A stretch of DNA of 64,000 nt, from positions 76,862,731 through 76,926,730 of the forward strand of contig CM055900.1 of NCBI GenBank assembly GCA_029582155.1, written 5' to 3'. Shown piece after piece: positions 23,545-37,100 of the stretch (position 1 is its first letter; each line of letters starts with the position of its first letter). The stretch comes from Panopea generosa (lineage: Eukaryota > Mollusca > Bivalvia > Adapedonta > Hiatellidae). The notes under the pieces were generated by a model. It saw only the letters and a program-made list of their open reading frames with translations. It made no database searches and was not told the origin of the DNA. The translations under genes and the position numbers were made by a program.

Positions 23545-23722
23545 TGCAACATAACGTTTGTACTGCCACTTAACGTTTGTACTGCAACATAACGTTTGTA
23601 CTGCCACTTAACGTTTGTACTGCAACATAACGTTTGTACTGCCACTTAACGTTTGTACTGCCACTTAACGTTTGTACTGCAACATAACGTTTGTACTGCA
23701 ACATAACGTTTGTACTGCCACG
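23545..23722. repeat. Tandem repeat, 19-bp unit, about nine copies
   Basis: Two alternating variants, 'gcaacataacgtttgtact' and 'gccacttaacgtttgtact', are present. The alternation gives a partial 38-bp higher-order pattern. Confidence 0.95.
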
Positions 23723-24257
23723 TAATTGGTTGTAACTTTTGTATATGACACTTTAACAAATATGTCAAAGTGAAAATTATTGTTACACATTCATTGTTTC
23801 AGGTAGTGTATTCTGTATATACACTTGTTGAAGGTGCGTGCGTGCGTGTTTTCAAATCTGTACATGGAGAATGGGCCTGCAATCTTCCTTCCGACAACAT
23901 AAATTTCTCATTCATTCATTAATTCATTTAATCGTTTATTCATTCGTTCTACTCTTTTTCAAAAATTTTCTTTTCTATGTGATTAAACAAAAAAGATAAT
24001 AATTAGGTCGTTTTTTAAAAGATGCAAAATTATAAGAACATTATCAACAAACGAACAGCTCAAAATACTGAGCATCAAAGACAACAACGAGAGACTGTAA
24101 AGTCATGTTTATTTTAATTCAAATCAAATAACCTTTTTATGTACATATATAGAAAAATAAATATATAAGTAACGACTATGTACACAGTAATATTGACTTA
24201 TGTTAAACTTTATAAAATTAGCATTGTGATAATGTACACATCATTTACATTAATTAC

Positions 24258-24289
<32 letters not shown>

Positions 24290-24494
24290 TTAGGAAGACA
24301 AAAAAACAGCAGTGTTTCAAGTTTTGCACGTTGTTATCCAACAGCTTATGGTATATAGGGGACACCTTTTCCCCTCACGCTGATACCAATTTCTCCATAC
24401 TAAGGTACACAACATATCTTGTATTAACACGTGTTTTTTTCGATTCTTCGTAGAAATGATAATAGATGGCAGCTCTAAAACACGGCTATATTTT
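23723..24494. other. Intergenic with a (TA)n tract
   Basis: Contains a TA dinucleotide tract at about 24258-24284. No gene recognised. Confidence 0.4.
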
Positions 24495-25318
24495 TGTTTA
24501 CCTTACTTAATAAATATATTGTACACAACAGAGTGGTGTTACATAAATGGTTATATCATCCTACGTAACAATAGAGTGGTGATACATAAATTGTTATCAC
24601 ATCCTACATAATAATAAAGTGGTGATACATAAATGGTTATATCATCCTACATAATAATAAAGTGGTGATACATTAATGGTTATATCATCCTACACAACAA
24701 TGGAGTGGTGATACAGTAATGGTTATATCATCCTACACAACAATAGAGTGGTGATACAGTAATGGTTATATCATCCTACACAACAATGGAGTGGTGATAC
24801 AGTAATGGTTATATCATCCTACACAACAATAGAGTGGTGATACAGTAATGGTTATATCATCCTACACAACAATGGAGTGGTGATACATTAATGGTTATAT
24901 CATCCTACACAACAATGGAGTGGTGATACAGTAATGGTTATATCATCCTACACAACAATAGAGTGGTGATACAGTAATGGTTATATCATCCTACACAACA
25001 ATGGAGTGGTGATACATTAATGGTTATATCATCCTACACAACAATGGAGTGGTGATACAGTAATGGTTATGTTATCCTACACAACAATAGAGTGGTGATA
25101 CATTAATGGTTGTATCATCCTACACAACAATAGAGTGGTGATACATTAATGGTTATATCATCCTACACAACAATGGAGTGGTGATACATGAATGGTTATA
25201 TCATCCTACACAACAATGGAGTGGTGATACATTAATGGTTATATCATCCTACACAACAATGGAGTGGTGATACATTAATGGTTATGTTATCATACACAAC
25301 AATAGACTGGTGATACAA
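24495..25318. repeat. Minisatellite, 43-bp unit, about 19 copies
   Basis: Each unit contains 'cctacacaacaatagagtgg' and 'tgatacagtaatggttatat'. Variation is limited to a few alternating sites (aatagagt/aatggagt; acagtaatgg/acattaatgg). The combinations recur in blocks, indicating multi-unit duplication. The first four units are more diverged. Confidence 0.95.
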
Positions 25319-25807
25319 TGGACGGAGAATACTTTAACATGACAACTTAAACAAACATGAAGAAATGTATGACTTGGAAGTAGGTTATATCCTGCTGGCT
25401 GGCTGCTTACTTGTATACGACTGAATCATTGTACAAGCACACTAAGGTGTATACACAAACGGCGCAGATTCTATCTAGGTAAATATTAATTAAACATCAG
25501 ACCGAATTAATCCAAATAAATATGTATAGTGGCCCAGATAAGGTGATTTAGGTGGCGTTTTACCCTCATACCCCTTAGTTTTCAAAAATAGAGGTAAATT
25601 TACTCGCTGCCTTTAAAAATTTAGGATAAAATTACTCCTCCCAAAGAAAATGTTTATATTAAAATATGAAAAAGCTTGTTAAACGTATATGACTTTATAT
25701 CTTGTAGACCGGTATGTCTAAATGCATACGCTGAGCATTTTAATAAGTAAGATTTCTCGACTTTATAACTTCTTTACCCACATCTCTGAAAGTCTTGGAG
25801 CTAAAAT
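25319..25807. other. Intergenic spacer between two arrays
   Basis: No feature recognised except the poly-C tract that follows at 25810-25832. Confidence 0.35.
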
Positions 25808-25840
25808 AACCCCCCCCCCCCCCCCCCCCCCGCCCCAACC
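25808..25840. repeat. Poly-C tract
   Basis: A run of about 22 C interrupted once by G; length likely uncertain. Confidence 0.9.
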
Positions 25841-25905
25841 CCTCACCTCATCTTTTCAATTTTGAGGATACATACATTGCCATCTTACTGTCAAACTTAT
25901 CTTGG

Positions 25906-26715
25906 ACATTGTATATATCATACATTGTATATATCAGATATTGTATATATCATACATTGTATATATCAGATATTGTATATATCATACATTGTATATATAT
26001 CAGACATTGTATATATCAGATATTGTATATATCATACATTGTATATATCAGATATTGTATATATCAGTTATTGTATATATCAGACATTGTATATATCAGT
26101 TATTGTATATATCAGATATTGTATATATCAGATATTGTATATATCAGACATTGTATATATCAGACATTGTATATATATCAGACATTGTATATATCAGATA
26201 TTGTATATATCAGACATTGTATATATCAGTTATTGTATATATCAGACATTGTATATATATCAGACATTGTATATATCAGATATTGTATATATCAGACATT
26301 GTATATATCAGACATTGTATATATTAGACATTGTATATATCAGATTATGTATATATTAGATATTGTATATATCAGACATTGTATATATCAGATATTGTAT
26401 ATATTAGACATTGTATATATCAGACATTGTATATATCAGACATTGTATATATCAGATATTGTATATATATATAATATATTGTATATATATATCAGATATT
26501 GTATATATCAGATATTTTATATATTGTATATATCAGACATTGTATATATCGGATATTGTATATATATCAGACATTATATATATCAGACATTGTATATATC
26601 AGACATTGTATATATCAGATATTGTATATATCAGATATTGTATATATCAGACATTGTATATATCAGACATTGTATATATCAGATATTGTATATATCAGAT
26701 ATTGTATATATCAGC
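25906..26715. repeat. Minisatellite, 16-bp unit 'gtatatatcagacatt', about 50 copies
   Basis: The unit alternates among 'cagacatt', 'cagatatt', 'catacatt' and 'cagttatt' endings, with occasional +2 units (gtatatatat). It is open in all plus frames as Tyr/Ile/Cys repeats (period 16), giving false ORFs up to 277 residues. Confidence 0.97.
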
Positions 26716-27932
26716 ATACGGAAACGTTTCCACGTTTACTAATGTTCACATTTTGTAATAATTAGCCGGCTTCTCAGGTTAGCTATAAGTAAACAAAAAA
26801 CATTTGACATAACCAAATTTGTCCTTGGTAATAAATTTATATGAATAAAAAATCACAATGTTAGGATGAATCACAAGTATTCATTCATAAAATAAAAACA
26901 CATGCGCAAAGAGGTGCGTGCCGCATACAAGGTTGCGCACCATTTCGTATGAGTGGTATGACTAATAAATGCAATTCATGCGTTTAAAAGAAGTGGTGAA
27001 CAATTTTACAAGCGAAGTTTTGATGTGGTTCATCTTTTTTTATAACAATTACTTCAACCATCATTATTATTTCAACTTCTGTCAAAATCAAGTTTGATCA
27101 TACAATCATTAACTAATACAGACGATGCATTTCACTTAGGTGTGTATGTATTATAATCGATTAGTTGATAATTGGGCAAGTTCATCATTGTGCGGTATGG
27201 AAAAAGCGAGCAGTTACTGTTTCTTATTCATAATTGAGTACCTATATACCTGTCTTACCTGTATCGAATAAATGAAGTTTATACCATGTTTACAACCGTT
27301 CTCCATTAAACAAAAAAATGGACTGTAATAATATCACATATTTTGATTTATGGAAATGAGTTTTGTTCCGTGCATTTGTTTTTGGCTTTTGTGCCACTAG
27401 CATTTACAAATTTAATTCTATGATGCCACAAATTTACATTTAATGCAAAAATATTTCCAATATATTCTCTTGCGTGTCCTACACCGTGAACCGCAGACAG
27501 TGCAAGCAGGACATTGTCACACAAACTATAAATATCACTATAGGACGTTATCCTCTAGACGAATTAACTAACTATTATAATTTCTCAAACAGTTCTCATT
27601 GCCAGGTATTAACCTCATGTCCCAGACATACAATTATGTTCCATGCATTTCATTTCACGTTTCGCCAAGCTTGGAATGCCACGCTGGTTAAATTCGACTA
27701 ATTTTGCTGTTTGATCCTCTGCAAATGTCTTCGCTGCTAAATCTTCAAAACATTGCTCTCTTTAGAGTCAGACACCAGACGTGAAATAAGTCTTTGAGAC
27801 TTTTCAGTTTTGTCATAAACACGTGATCTTTTGTCCATTCGGCTTTTCCAGCATTTATCCATGCCTTTTTGATGCACAACAACGTTTGTGTTAACAAATA
27901 TATACTCGGAAGTTTTACGGTTTCTTGACGTT
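26716..27932. other. 3' flank of the CpeT/VirK-like gene
   Basis: Presumably contains the 3' UTR of the minus-strand gene. Minus-strand ATTAAA-type signals are possible near 27411 and 27438, but no strong AATAAA was found. ORFs in this stretch have no recognisable motif. Confidence 0.35.
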
Positions 27933-28198
27933 TCATGAATTAAATAACGATATTGCCTTGGTACTTGAGTTTTGATCAATCTCACACTTGTATTTGATAT
28001 AGCCGCTGACGATTGAGAAGTTCCGCGATTGGCTGGTTAAATGTTTGGTGTGGTATAATACGGTTGTCTCCCCGTGTTTCACAAACCGGAAGATCATGTA
28101 TTGTTCCTCTATTGAAATACTGTTTGATTCTGAATATATCACTTTCTGTCTCTTTAAAGTTACATCAATTGTTTTTCCATTTCTGCCCAGGTCATAAC
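27933..28198 (-). CDS. Exon 6 (terminal) of the CpeT/VirK-like gene
   Basis: Acceptor 'ttctaatttcag' precedes the exon on the minus strand. The two leading bases GT complete a Ser codon with the last base of exon 5. It encodes YDLGRNGKTIDVTLKRQ through EEQYMIFRFVKHGETT to IKYKCEIDQNS, the second half of VirK-like repeat 2, and ends in TGA. Confidence 0.75.
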
Positions 28199-31100
28199 CT
28201 GAAATTAGAAAATAAGCAAACAATATAATAATAATAATTAATGCAGTCCGTGGACAAAGAAATAGTAGATTTGAAGAAAGTCAAATAAGTACAGTATAAT
28301 AAAAAGAATCTGTAAATAACAGTATGTATTTATACAAGGACTTTATAGAATATCTATATAACCCCTTGATACATATGAGGGATCCGCCTTGTCTGAGGGG
28401 GTGGGGGGGAGGGGGGGGGGTTAAGAGGGTGGGCTAAAATTTAGAGCACTGCATTGCGCATGTCCCTTTTATATACTGATTTGTAAAACGGACACGTGCA
28501 GTGAAGACAGACATCAGAGACGGGCAGAAACACCTGTTATACAACACGTGCTTTCGATACGGTAACAAAGTTGATACTAAGTTACTAATAGCAACTTCTT
28601 TAAATGACTTAGAGCGTGATTTGTCTAAGTTGTAGTAACTTGTTTCACAATCGAAGTAAAATAAATAAGTTTCAGATAACTAATGATTCTTTAAATTTCC
28701 CATTTTTTTAGAGAGAAATTGTGGCCAGATCATTTTGTGTAAAATTGTATATGATTTATAATGGATTATATGCTTGCACGACAACACAATATCTTCAAAC
28801 TTTTGTATAAAAATGACGCTAAATATTCAAACACATTTCTGAATATCTCTAAATGTTTACTTACACATTAAATGACAACACATACTTGAAGTCATAGCAA
28901 ATCTTGACTAATTGGTAAATGATAACAAAATAATAATGTAAATAAAGTCAAAGCTTTTAAAATACAGTGACGATGACGAAAATCTTAACTGAATTCACGA
29001 ATGTGATAAGATCGACTATTTTAGAGTTGAACGGATTATTTATTGTCGCAAAGTTTGTATTTTTCTTAGGCGGTCGTGTCAATAGACTCTTGAATCAGTT
29101 TGAAAAAAGGTCAACACTAACTAAGATTTACACACACACAAATATACCTAACAATAAATCTTTCATCTCCGCAATTGATTTTAACATGCAAACTCGTCGT
29201 TCATTCGCCCGCTAAAGAGCTGGGTCCCTTCCTGACCCGATCTGATCTTTAGTACAAATATTTACAGACATAATACTACGATTGCTTGTGATGGGCAGAT
29301 ACGAAGCGTTAAAGTTGGTTCGATTTGTCAATGTCAGTTTAATACAAAACGGGAAATCTAATTCAAAATCTGATATATTTTTGCACCACGACCGACCCAC
29401 TACAATTTATGACAATTCAAATTAATGTAAGTCCCTATTGTTAACAGTTTAAAAATGCCATCATACACAATGTTATTGTCAAACTTGTGCGCTCGTGACA
29501 CCTGCAAAACATTTCATGAGATAAAAACTCCCGATGATATAAGTGTATCATACAGACTGGTATAAAAATAAATATGTAAAAATGAAGGCGTTTCTCGTGT
29601 AATCTCGTTGGAACCGTTCGAGTTGGAGATTAATGGCGCTGGTTTACGGTTACATAAACAATATATTTATGATGGATATCAAACAAGATTTATGTTATAT
29701 TTGTTTATAATACACCCAGTGCTTAAACTCGTAACAGTTTTTTTTCTCCAAAAGAACAAGGTCACCATGTCCCATTTTGATACTAATGTGTTGATATTTA
29801 TGTTTCATTGGTGACCTTGACCCTTCCCAAAGCAAGTACAGTGGAGCACTAGTCTAGTGGTACTGCGTCAGACTAAATATCTGTCAGCAAATAGCTTTAC
29901 TGCTAGTGTTTTATATGTGTACATCCGACACAAAATAAAGATTCTTGTATCTTGTAAGATCGGTGAATCTAACCCTAATCTCCCCGATACCGTGTGGTTT
30001 GTCATTGAGCAAGGAAACTTAATATATATGGGCGCTGCATTATATCAGTTGGTAAGACGATGAAAACGTGGTTTGTATAAACTGAACGTACGTGTGTGTA
30101 ATGCATGTTAAAAATTTAAGTTAATACACCAGATAGGGAAAATATTTACAGGGAATGGGAAGAGAACAGAGTGCAAAGTAGGAGTGCGGGGACTATAGTT
30201 TCTACTATTACGTATAACATCCCGGGAATATAGCTTCTACTATTACGTATAACATCCCGGGAATATAGCTTCTACTATTAAGTATAACATCCCGGGAATA
30301 TAGCTTCTACTATTACGTATAAACGTGACATCGCGGGAATATAGCTTCTACTATAACGTTAAACATCCCGGGAATATAGCTTCTACTATTATGTATAACA
30401 TCCCGGGAATATAGCTTCTACTATAACGTATAACATCCCGGGAATATAGTTTCTACTTTAACGTATAAACGTGACATCGCGGGAATATAGCTTCTACTAT
30501 AACGTATAAACGTGACATCGCGGGAATATACTTCTACTATAACGTTTAACATCCCGGGAATATGGCTCCTACTATAACGTATAAACGTATGACATCGCGG
30601 GAATATAGTTTCTACTATAACGTATAACATCACGGGAATATAGCTTAACGTATAACATCACGGGAATATAGCTTCTACTATAACGTTTAACATCCCGGGA
30701 ATATAGTTTCTACTATAACGTATGACATCGCGGAATATAGCTTCTACTAAAACGTATAACATCGCGGGAATATAGCTTCTACTATAACATATAACATTGC
30801 GAGAATATAGCTTCTACAATAACGTATAACATCACGGGAATATAGCTTCTACTATAACGTATAACATTGCGAGAATATAGCTTCTTATATAACGTATAAC
30901 ATTCCGTCAGGTGTTGGCTCAACTTTTGTATTATGGAGAACATTTGTCTAACAAATGAGCATGTTTTGAGGACGGAGAACGTTGTAAAATGTTAATGCTG
31001 TAATAAAAAATGTAAAATTGAATTTGTCAGTGCTACGTAACTGGTAACCGGTGATAGCTCTCAATGTGCAGTCGTTTAGATAACCAAACAACGGTATAAA

Positions 31101-34100
31101 GTGTCGTCAATTCAAAATACACCTAGGCTATCTATATGACAAATGTGCCTAGCTTTACATGTAAAAACTATACGGCCTGTATTTTGCTTAAATGCATTCG
31201 CTTTCTGCCCCCGCGTTAACTACCCTTACTGTCTGTCCGTCTGTCTGTCTATCTGTTTTTTTTCTCTTTCTCTGTCTGTCTCCCTCCTTCACTCCCTCTC
31301 TCTCTCTCTCCCTCTTTCTATCTCCATATATCTCTGTATAACTAAGAGTCCCTTTAATAACCTGCCTTGTTGTAGATCTGTGTGAGAGTTTTTACATTAA
31401 CTAATTACTGACAATAATTCATTCTTCAGTCTATAACGTAATTAAACATGGGTTTTGTTTTATACTGCCCAAGTTAATTTGTTTAACAATTACTCTTGTG
31501 TTGTTAGATTTGTTAATTAATAAAACACGAGAAGATGTGATATATCATGCAGTTAGCGGTGAACAAGTAACAATAACTTCCGAAGAGAAGTACAAGGTTA
31601 TTTCTAATTTGAATCACTCTCTCACTCAATCACTCATTCGCTCATTGAATCATTCATCCATCGATTATTCAATCACTTACTAACTCAGTCAGTCAATAAC
31701 ACAGAAAGAGAAATGATAAGAAGAGGAAGAGAGCCTGAAAGAAAAGTATATAAACATGGAAATAGCGGGAAATAGAGAGAAAAGTATAAGAAGACAGAAG
31801 AAGGAAAGAGAGAAAGAAAGAACAAAAGAAAGAAGAAACAAGACCTTTGAGGTACAGGTGTGAGTCTTGCTCGCAACACGTCGTCATGTTATGTTGATCA
31901 TTTGTAGCAAGTATTTATAAAATCCATCCATGCATGACAAAGTTACAGGCCGGACACGAAATCTCACACAGATTCAAAGTGTATTCAAACAAACTCAAAT
32001 TGTGACCATGACCTTTGAGGTGCGGGTGTGGGTCTTACTCGCGACACGTCGTCATGTTATGTTGATCATTTGTACCAAGTATAAAGAAAGAAAAAAAGAG
32101 TTTTAGAAAGAAAGAAAACAAGACAGAACAAAAGAAAGAAAGAAGGAAAGACAGAAAGAGGCGCTGTCCAAAATGTAAGCCAATTTTACAATTGAGCGTA
32201 CCACGTCGTCGTGTAGAAAACGTAAAATACGATTAAACTTGTACCAGGCCTACAAATCTAGAGTTCTAGTGTCAGACTCGTTAACTATAATGGCACACGT
32301 TTGCCAACTTATTCGCTAATCCTGGATTTATAAAAAACATGTCATATATAGCAAACGCCTCATATTGGAACGTCACGAATATTGGCAACAGCGATATTTA
32401 AATATAAATATGTAGTAATACAGAACGAACGGATGCCCATTTTGTCATTACTGCTATAATGAAACCAGAACGCTGTCTGTAAAATTGTCACTATATAATG
32501 ACTTAAAATGTTTCTATCATATTGTACTAGTATCTGGAAATATCGTAATTATGGTTTGATCGTATCTAAGATATGCTGTTCATTTTGCCATGGCAACCAA
32601 TCAATGTCAACGTTCTTTTCAGAGTAATTTTCTACTGAACTTCCGCATCATTTTAACTGCTACGGCCGCTCATGTTAGATAATGTCTAAACATTTTAGTA
32701 TTTTAAATATTAAGTCTATTAAAATGATTCACGTGATGTAAATAACTTGTACACATAACATTCATGTATGCACTTAATCGAGTTAAATGACATTCGTATT
32801 TTTCTCATTGCACATAATTTGTATTATATCGATTCGAACCTACAACCACAAGGGTAAGAGACCACCGTTACAGTTTCGCATTGTACAGCCACGGTGGACG
32901 CAAAGAACGTTTTACTTTGGAAATTTAACCAAGTCACGCGCACAAAAGTGGCCACAGAACCGGATATCTCCTAGTTTATCCCAGAACCGGATATCTCCTA
33001 GTCTATCCCAGAACCAGATATCTTCTAGTCTATCCCAGAACCGAATATCTCCTAGTCTATCCCAGAACCTGATATCTCCTAGTCTATCCCAGAACCGGAC
33101 ATCTCCTAGTCTATCCCAGAACCAGATATCTCCTAGTCTATCCCAGAACCGGATATCTCCTAGTCTATCCCAGAACCTGATATCTCCTAGTCTATCCCAG
33201 AACCTGATATCTCCTAGTCTATCCCAGAACCGGATATCTCCTAGTCTATCCCAGAACCTGATATCTCCTAGTCTATCCCAGAACCGGACATCTCCTAGTC
33301 TATCCCAGAACCGGACATCTCCTAGTCTATCCCAGAACCGGATATCTCCTAGTCTATCCCAGAACCGGATATCTCCTAGTCTATCCCAGAACCTGATATC
33401 TCCTAGTCTATCCCAGAACCGGATATCTCCTAGTCTATCCCAGAACCGGATATCTCCTAGTCTATCCCAGAACCGGACATCTCCTAGTCTATCCCAGAAC
33501 CGGACATCTCCTAGTCTATCCCAGAACCGGATATCTCCTAGTCTATCCCAGAACCGGATATCTCCTAGTCTATCCCAGAACCTGATATCTCCTAGTCTAT
33601 CCCAGAACCGGACATCTCCTAGTCTATCCCAGAACCGGACATCTCCTAGTCTATCCCAGAACCGGACATCTCCTAGTCTATCCCAGAACCGGACATCTCC
33701 TAGTCTATCCCAGAACCGGACATCTCCTAGTCTATCCCAGAACCGGACATCTCCTAGTCTATCCCAGAACCGGATATCTCCTAGTCTATCCCAGAACCGG
33801 ATATCTCCTAGTCTATCCCAGAACCGGATATCTCCTAGTCTATCCCAGAACCGGATATCTCCTAGTCTATCTCAGAACCTGATATCTCCTAGTCTATCCC
33901 AGAACCTGATATCTCCTAGTCTATCCCAGAACCGGACATCTCCTAGTCTATCCCAGAACCGGACATCTCCTAGTCTATCCCAGAACCGGATATCTCCTAG
34001 TCTATCCCAGAACCGGATATCTCCTAGTCTATCCCAGAACCTGATATCTCCTAGTCTATCCCAGAACCGGACATCTCCTAGTCTATCCCAGAACCGGATA

Positions 34101-37100
34101 TCTCCTAGTCTATCCCAGAACCGGATATCTCCTAGTCTATCCCAGAACCGGATATCTCCTAGTCTATCCCAGAACCGGATATCTACCGAATCAGGTCTGT
34201 TTAATCACGATGAAAAAGCGGCATCAGATACCCAATTTTATGCAGCCATTCAATGCACCGGAACGTTATTATGACAGCACTTAAAAACATGTTATGTCTT
34301 TTCTCTCTTTTTTTCTCACCTAATTTATTCATTTTTCTTTATTTATCTCTTCATTTATATTGTTGGTTTACACCTTATTGATTGTTAAAATTGCCATCTT
34401 GATTCTAATGTTATTTGTATATTGAAAATGGAGGGCCGTAACTAATGTTGCTAGAACTTGTGGCCCAACCCGTTTGCTGTGTAAAATATGTTTAAACCAT
34501 GAAAAAGCAGGGAATTCTATGCCTGTCCCATAATTCATAGCAAGTTAATGCTTACTAAACTGTGACATCATTCAAACTTTCAGTTGAAACAACTGACCAA
34601 TCAGCATGCTCAAATGTGGCTTTCCCAACATTGCTAATTAACGGACCCAATCTGGAGAGCGGGGTCTGTACTATAGACTAGGTACCAAAATATTTGGAGT
34701 ACTCACTTCTAAATTCACCTCCGAGTATCACGTGGTCCGATTTTCCACCGCTGCATTTTTCGAGGTCAGTAGTCATTCGGATCATCTTTCCTTTTTGTAA
34801 TGAAGACCGAAGATGTCCAAACTTAGACACGGCCGCAACATCGCGATAAGGGTCCAGGTAAAATTTGACATCGCCCTTTCTGAAAAATCGAAAGAAATAT
34901 ACTTTTAAATTTATGTGTATTGTGTAACTGTTTATGTAATAATAACAACCAACATGATGCATTTTAAGGAATAAGCTTTTGTATAAAACCGTTTTATTTT
35001 CAAAGGCGAACCTTCACGTACCAACTGGCAGCTCTGGTGTTACTAAAGGAAATCTCAAATATCGTTGTCATCATCATTTATTACCTATCTAGTTGATAAT
35101 ATGACATCATGTGACGTTTAGATTTTCTTTTTATTCTCATTACTTGGTAATTATACTGAACGAAAAAGCTAACCCGCCAACTGACATTTTGGAATTATCT
35201 TTACCTGATATTTTAAGTATTTTCTTAAAAAAACAACAACATCGGAGCTATATTCTTGAAATTTGGACTTAATTAAGAAAGAACATTAAGGAAAACAATG
35301 ACCAAATCTGCATGATTTATTTTGACAGTAATTGGAATAATTTTATAATTATTGGAATGGGTAGACAAATCAGTTTTCACACGACAGTCAAAAGTGGCGG
35401 GTTAGCTGTTCCGTACTGTATATAACCGCTAGCTGCATACTTACACGTTGTCTTGGTCAAACAGGGTACAAACGGTGAAAGCATGACGGTCTATTTCCCC
35501 TTCTTCGTTCAGGTAAACAGTTGCTATGTGAACAGAACCGTTTCTATGGACTGTGATTTCCTTCACAACATCGTGAAAACCTAGAAATAACAATGGGATT
35601 AGTGACTACAATCATTGATATAGATACAACTACGCGGGAGTTCGTTTAGTTTGTAATATTTTAAACTCAATTGAAGACAGCTCAAAGATTATATGATCTG
35701 CTTTCGGGTCCGCTTCCTGGGAAGAACAAGTTCTGGGTGTTGTTTTTGAGGGTCATCGGGTCCGGCGAGCTGGGGCTCTAACCCATAATATCTTGCGAGA
35801 GCAACCAACATTTTATCCACCACACGACTGCCCATCATTCTATTTGGATAAAGATAATAGGATCTGTTTTCGAATCGAAAAAAAAAGTATAGTTGAAATT
35901 TTATGTATTTTAATAACATTATATTTAAATGGCCAATCTGTTAGAAAATATACATTCCTTTGTAAAATGTTAAATTTGATGAATGGGTGGGTTAAGGGGT
36001 CATTCAGGCTGTTATTGCACGAACTGTAAAAAGTAGACTCACCTGTCTTTGTGTGCTGTAATCGTTTGAATGAGAAAGTCAGATGTGTGTATGGCTGCTT
36101 AATAGAGGAGTCCTTTCCTATCTCGAACACTTCCACGTAGTCACCGAACATTGTTCTTTCGCGCACGGGTACTCTGTCGTGATGACACCTTTTCGTTCTT
36201 GCGGTGAAATACAGTTTGTGTCCATTTATCAATGCGTCAATAACACCGCTGTACGTTTGCACATTCCATGTAGTTTTCTGTTTATCACGTGGATTCTTTT
36301 TCTTATTCGAAGACGTGTGTGCACCGCTGTGCCTCGTTTTGGAATTAATTTCTGGCGTGTCAGTGCGCTTGAATCCAGCTCTGAGAATTGCAGTGTTTAG
36401 AATTTTCTCCTCATTGGTGGGATATTTATTGTGGTTAGAATGGTCCGACTTCAAGCCTACGGGTACAGTGTTTGATGCATATTGATGTTTTCTATTAGGT
36501 CTTCCTCTCCTCAAGATTTCAGAAAGACCTTTGCTGCGTTTTACTTCCGGTATAGCGTTTCCGTTGTTTTGTTTGTTACGTTTAACCCGCCCATCTTGTT
36601 GAGGCAGCAATGGCATTTTTCCTGCTTTTTTGACACTTCCACTGTGAGCTGCAGGCGACGGTTCTTCGTACCTGCAGGAAAGAGATGATTAATTAATTAA
36701 TAATAATAATAATAATAATAAAGCTTTTTATAAATAAGAGAACTCATTTGAATAAATTCAATCTTCCATGAAGTGCTTCTTTAAATCTCCCTTCTGTCCT
36801 CACTTAACTCTCGTCGTTGATGTCGTAGGTTTGAGCCTAGCTCGGTACAAAAACTTTATGTGAGAACGTTTGCCAGTTACTTGCGAAGGATTGTGATTCT
36901 GCTTAGATTTAATCTAAAACAGGACATATCACATATAACCTGCAATGTTCTGAAAATGGCGTTAACACGAAACAACATTATAACCAGACACCGACATAAA
37001 TACTTCGAAAACAATTGATGGAAACAAATAATGCAAAATAAATAACTTACGGTGTATCTGTGTCCACTATGGTTTCTACTTTCGTCATAAAGATGGGTCC

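Noticed and set aside
23545..23722. CRISPR-like direct repeats
   Set aside because: Contiguous 19-bp tandem units without unique spacers, in a eukaryotic genome.
24495..25318. CRISPR-like array of regularly spaced repeats
   Set aside because: The whole 43-bp unit is repeated. There is no spacer diversity and no cas genes.
25862..26765. Tyr/Ile/Cys-repeat ORFs up to 277 residues
   Set aside because: 16-bp AT-rich minisatellite; all frames look alike.
27737..27985. Separate minus-strand 82-residue ORF
   Set aside because: Out of frame with exon 6 and mostly downstream of its stop codon; best explained as 3' UTR.
32787..34274. 495-codon ORF with ISPSLSQNR repeats as a gene
   Set aside because: 27-bp tandem array whose variable positions are all non-synonymous. 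It lies in an intron of the minus-strand gene, and the flanking codons show no domain. Kept as a finding only.
35689..35919. 76-residue minus-strand ORF as an extra exon of the CpeT/VirK-like gene
   Set aside because: It lies in intron 3 and is accounted for by a family-D SINE. The exon 3-exon 4 join is in phase without it.
35793..36688. Several plus-strand ORFs
   Set aside because: Shadows of exon 3 of the minus-strand CpeT/VirK-like gene and of the intronic SINE.
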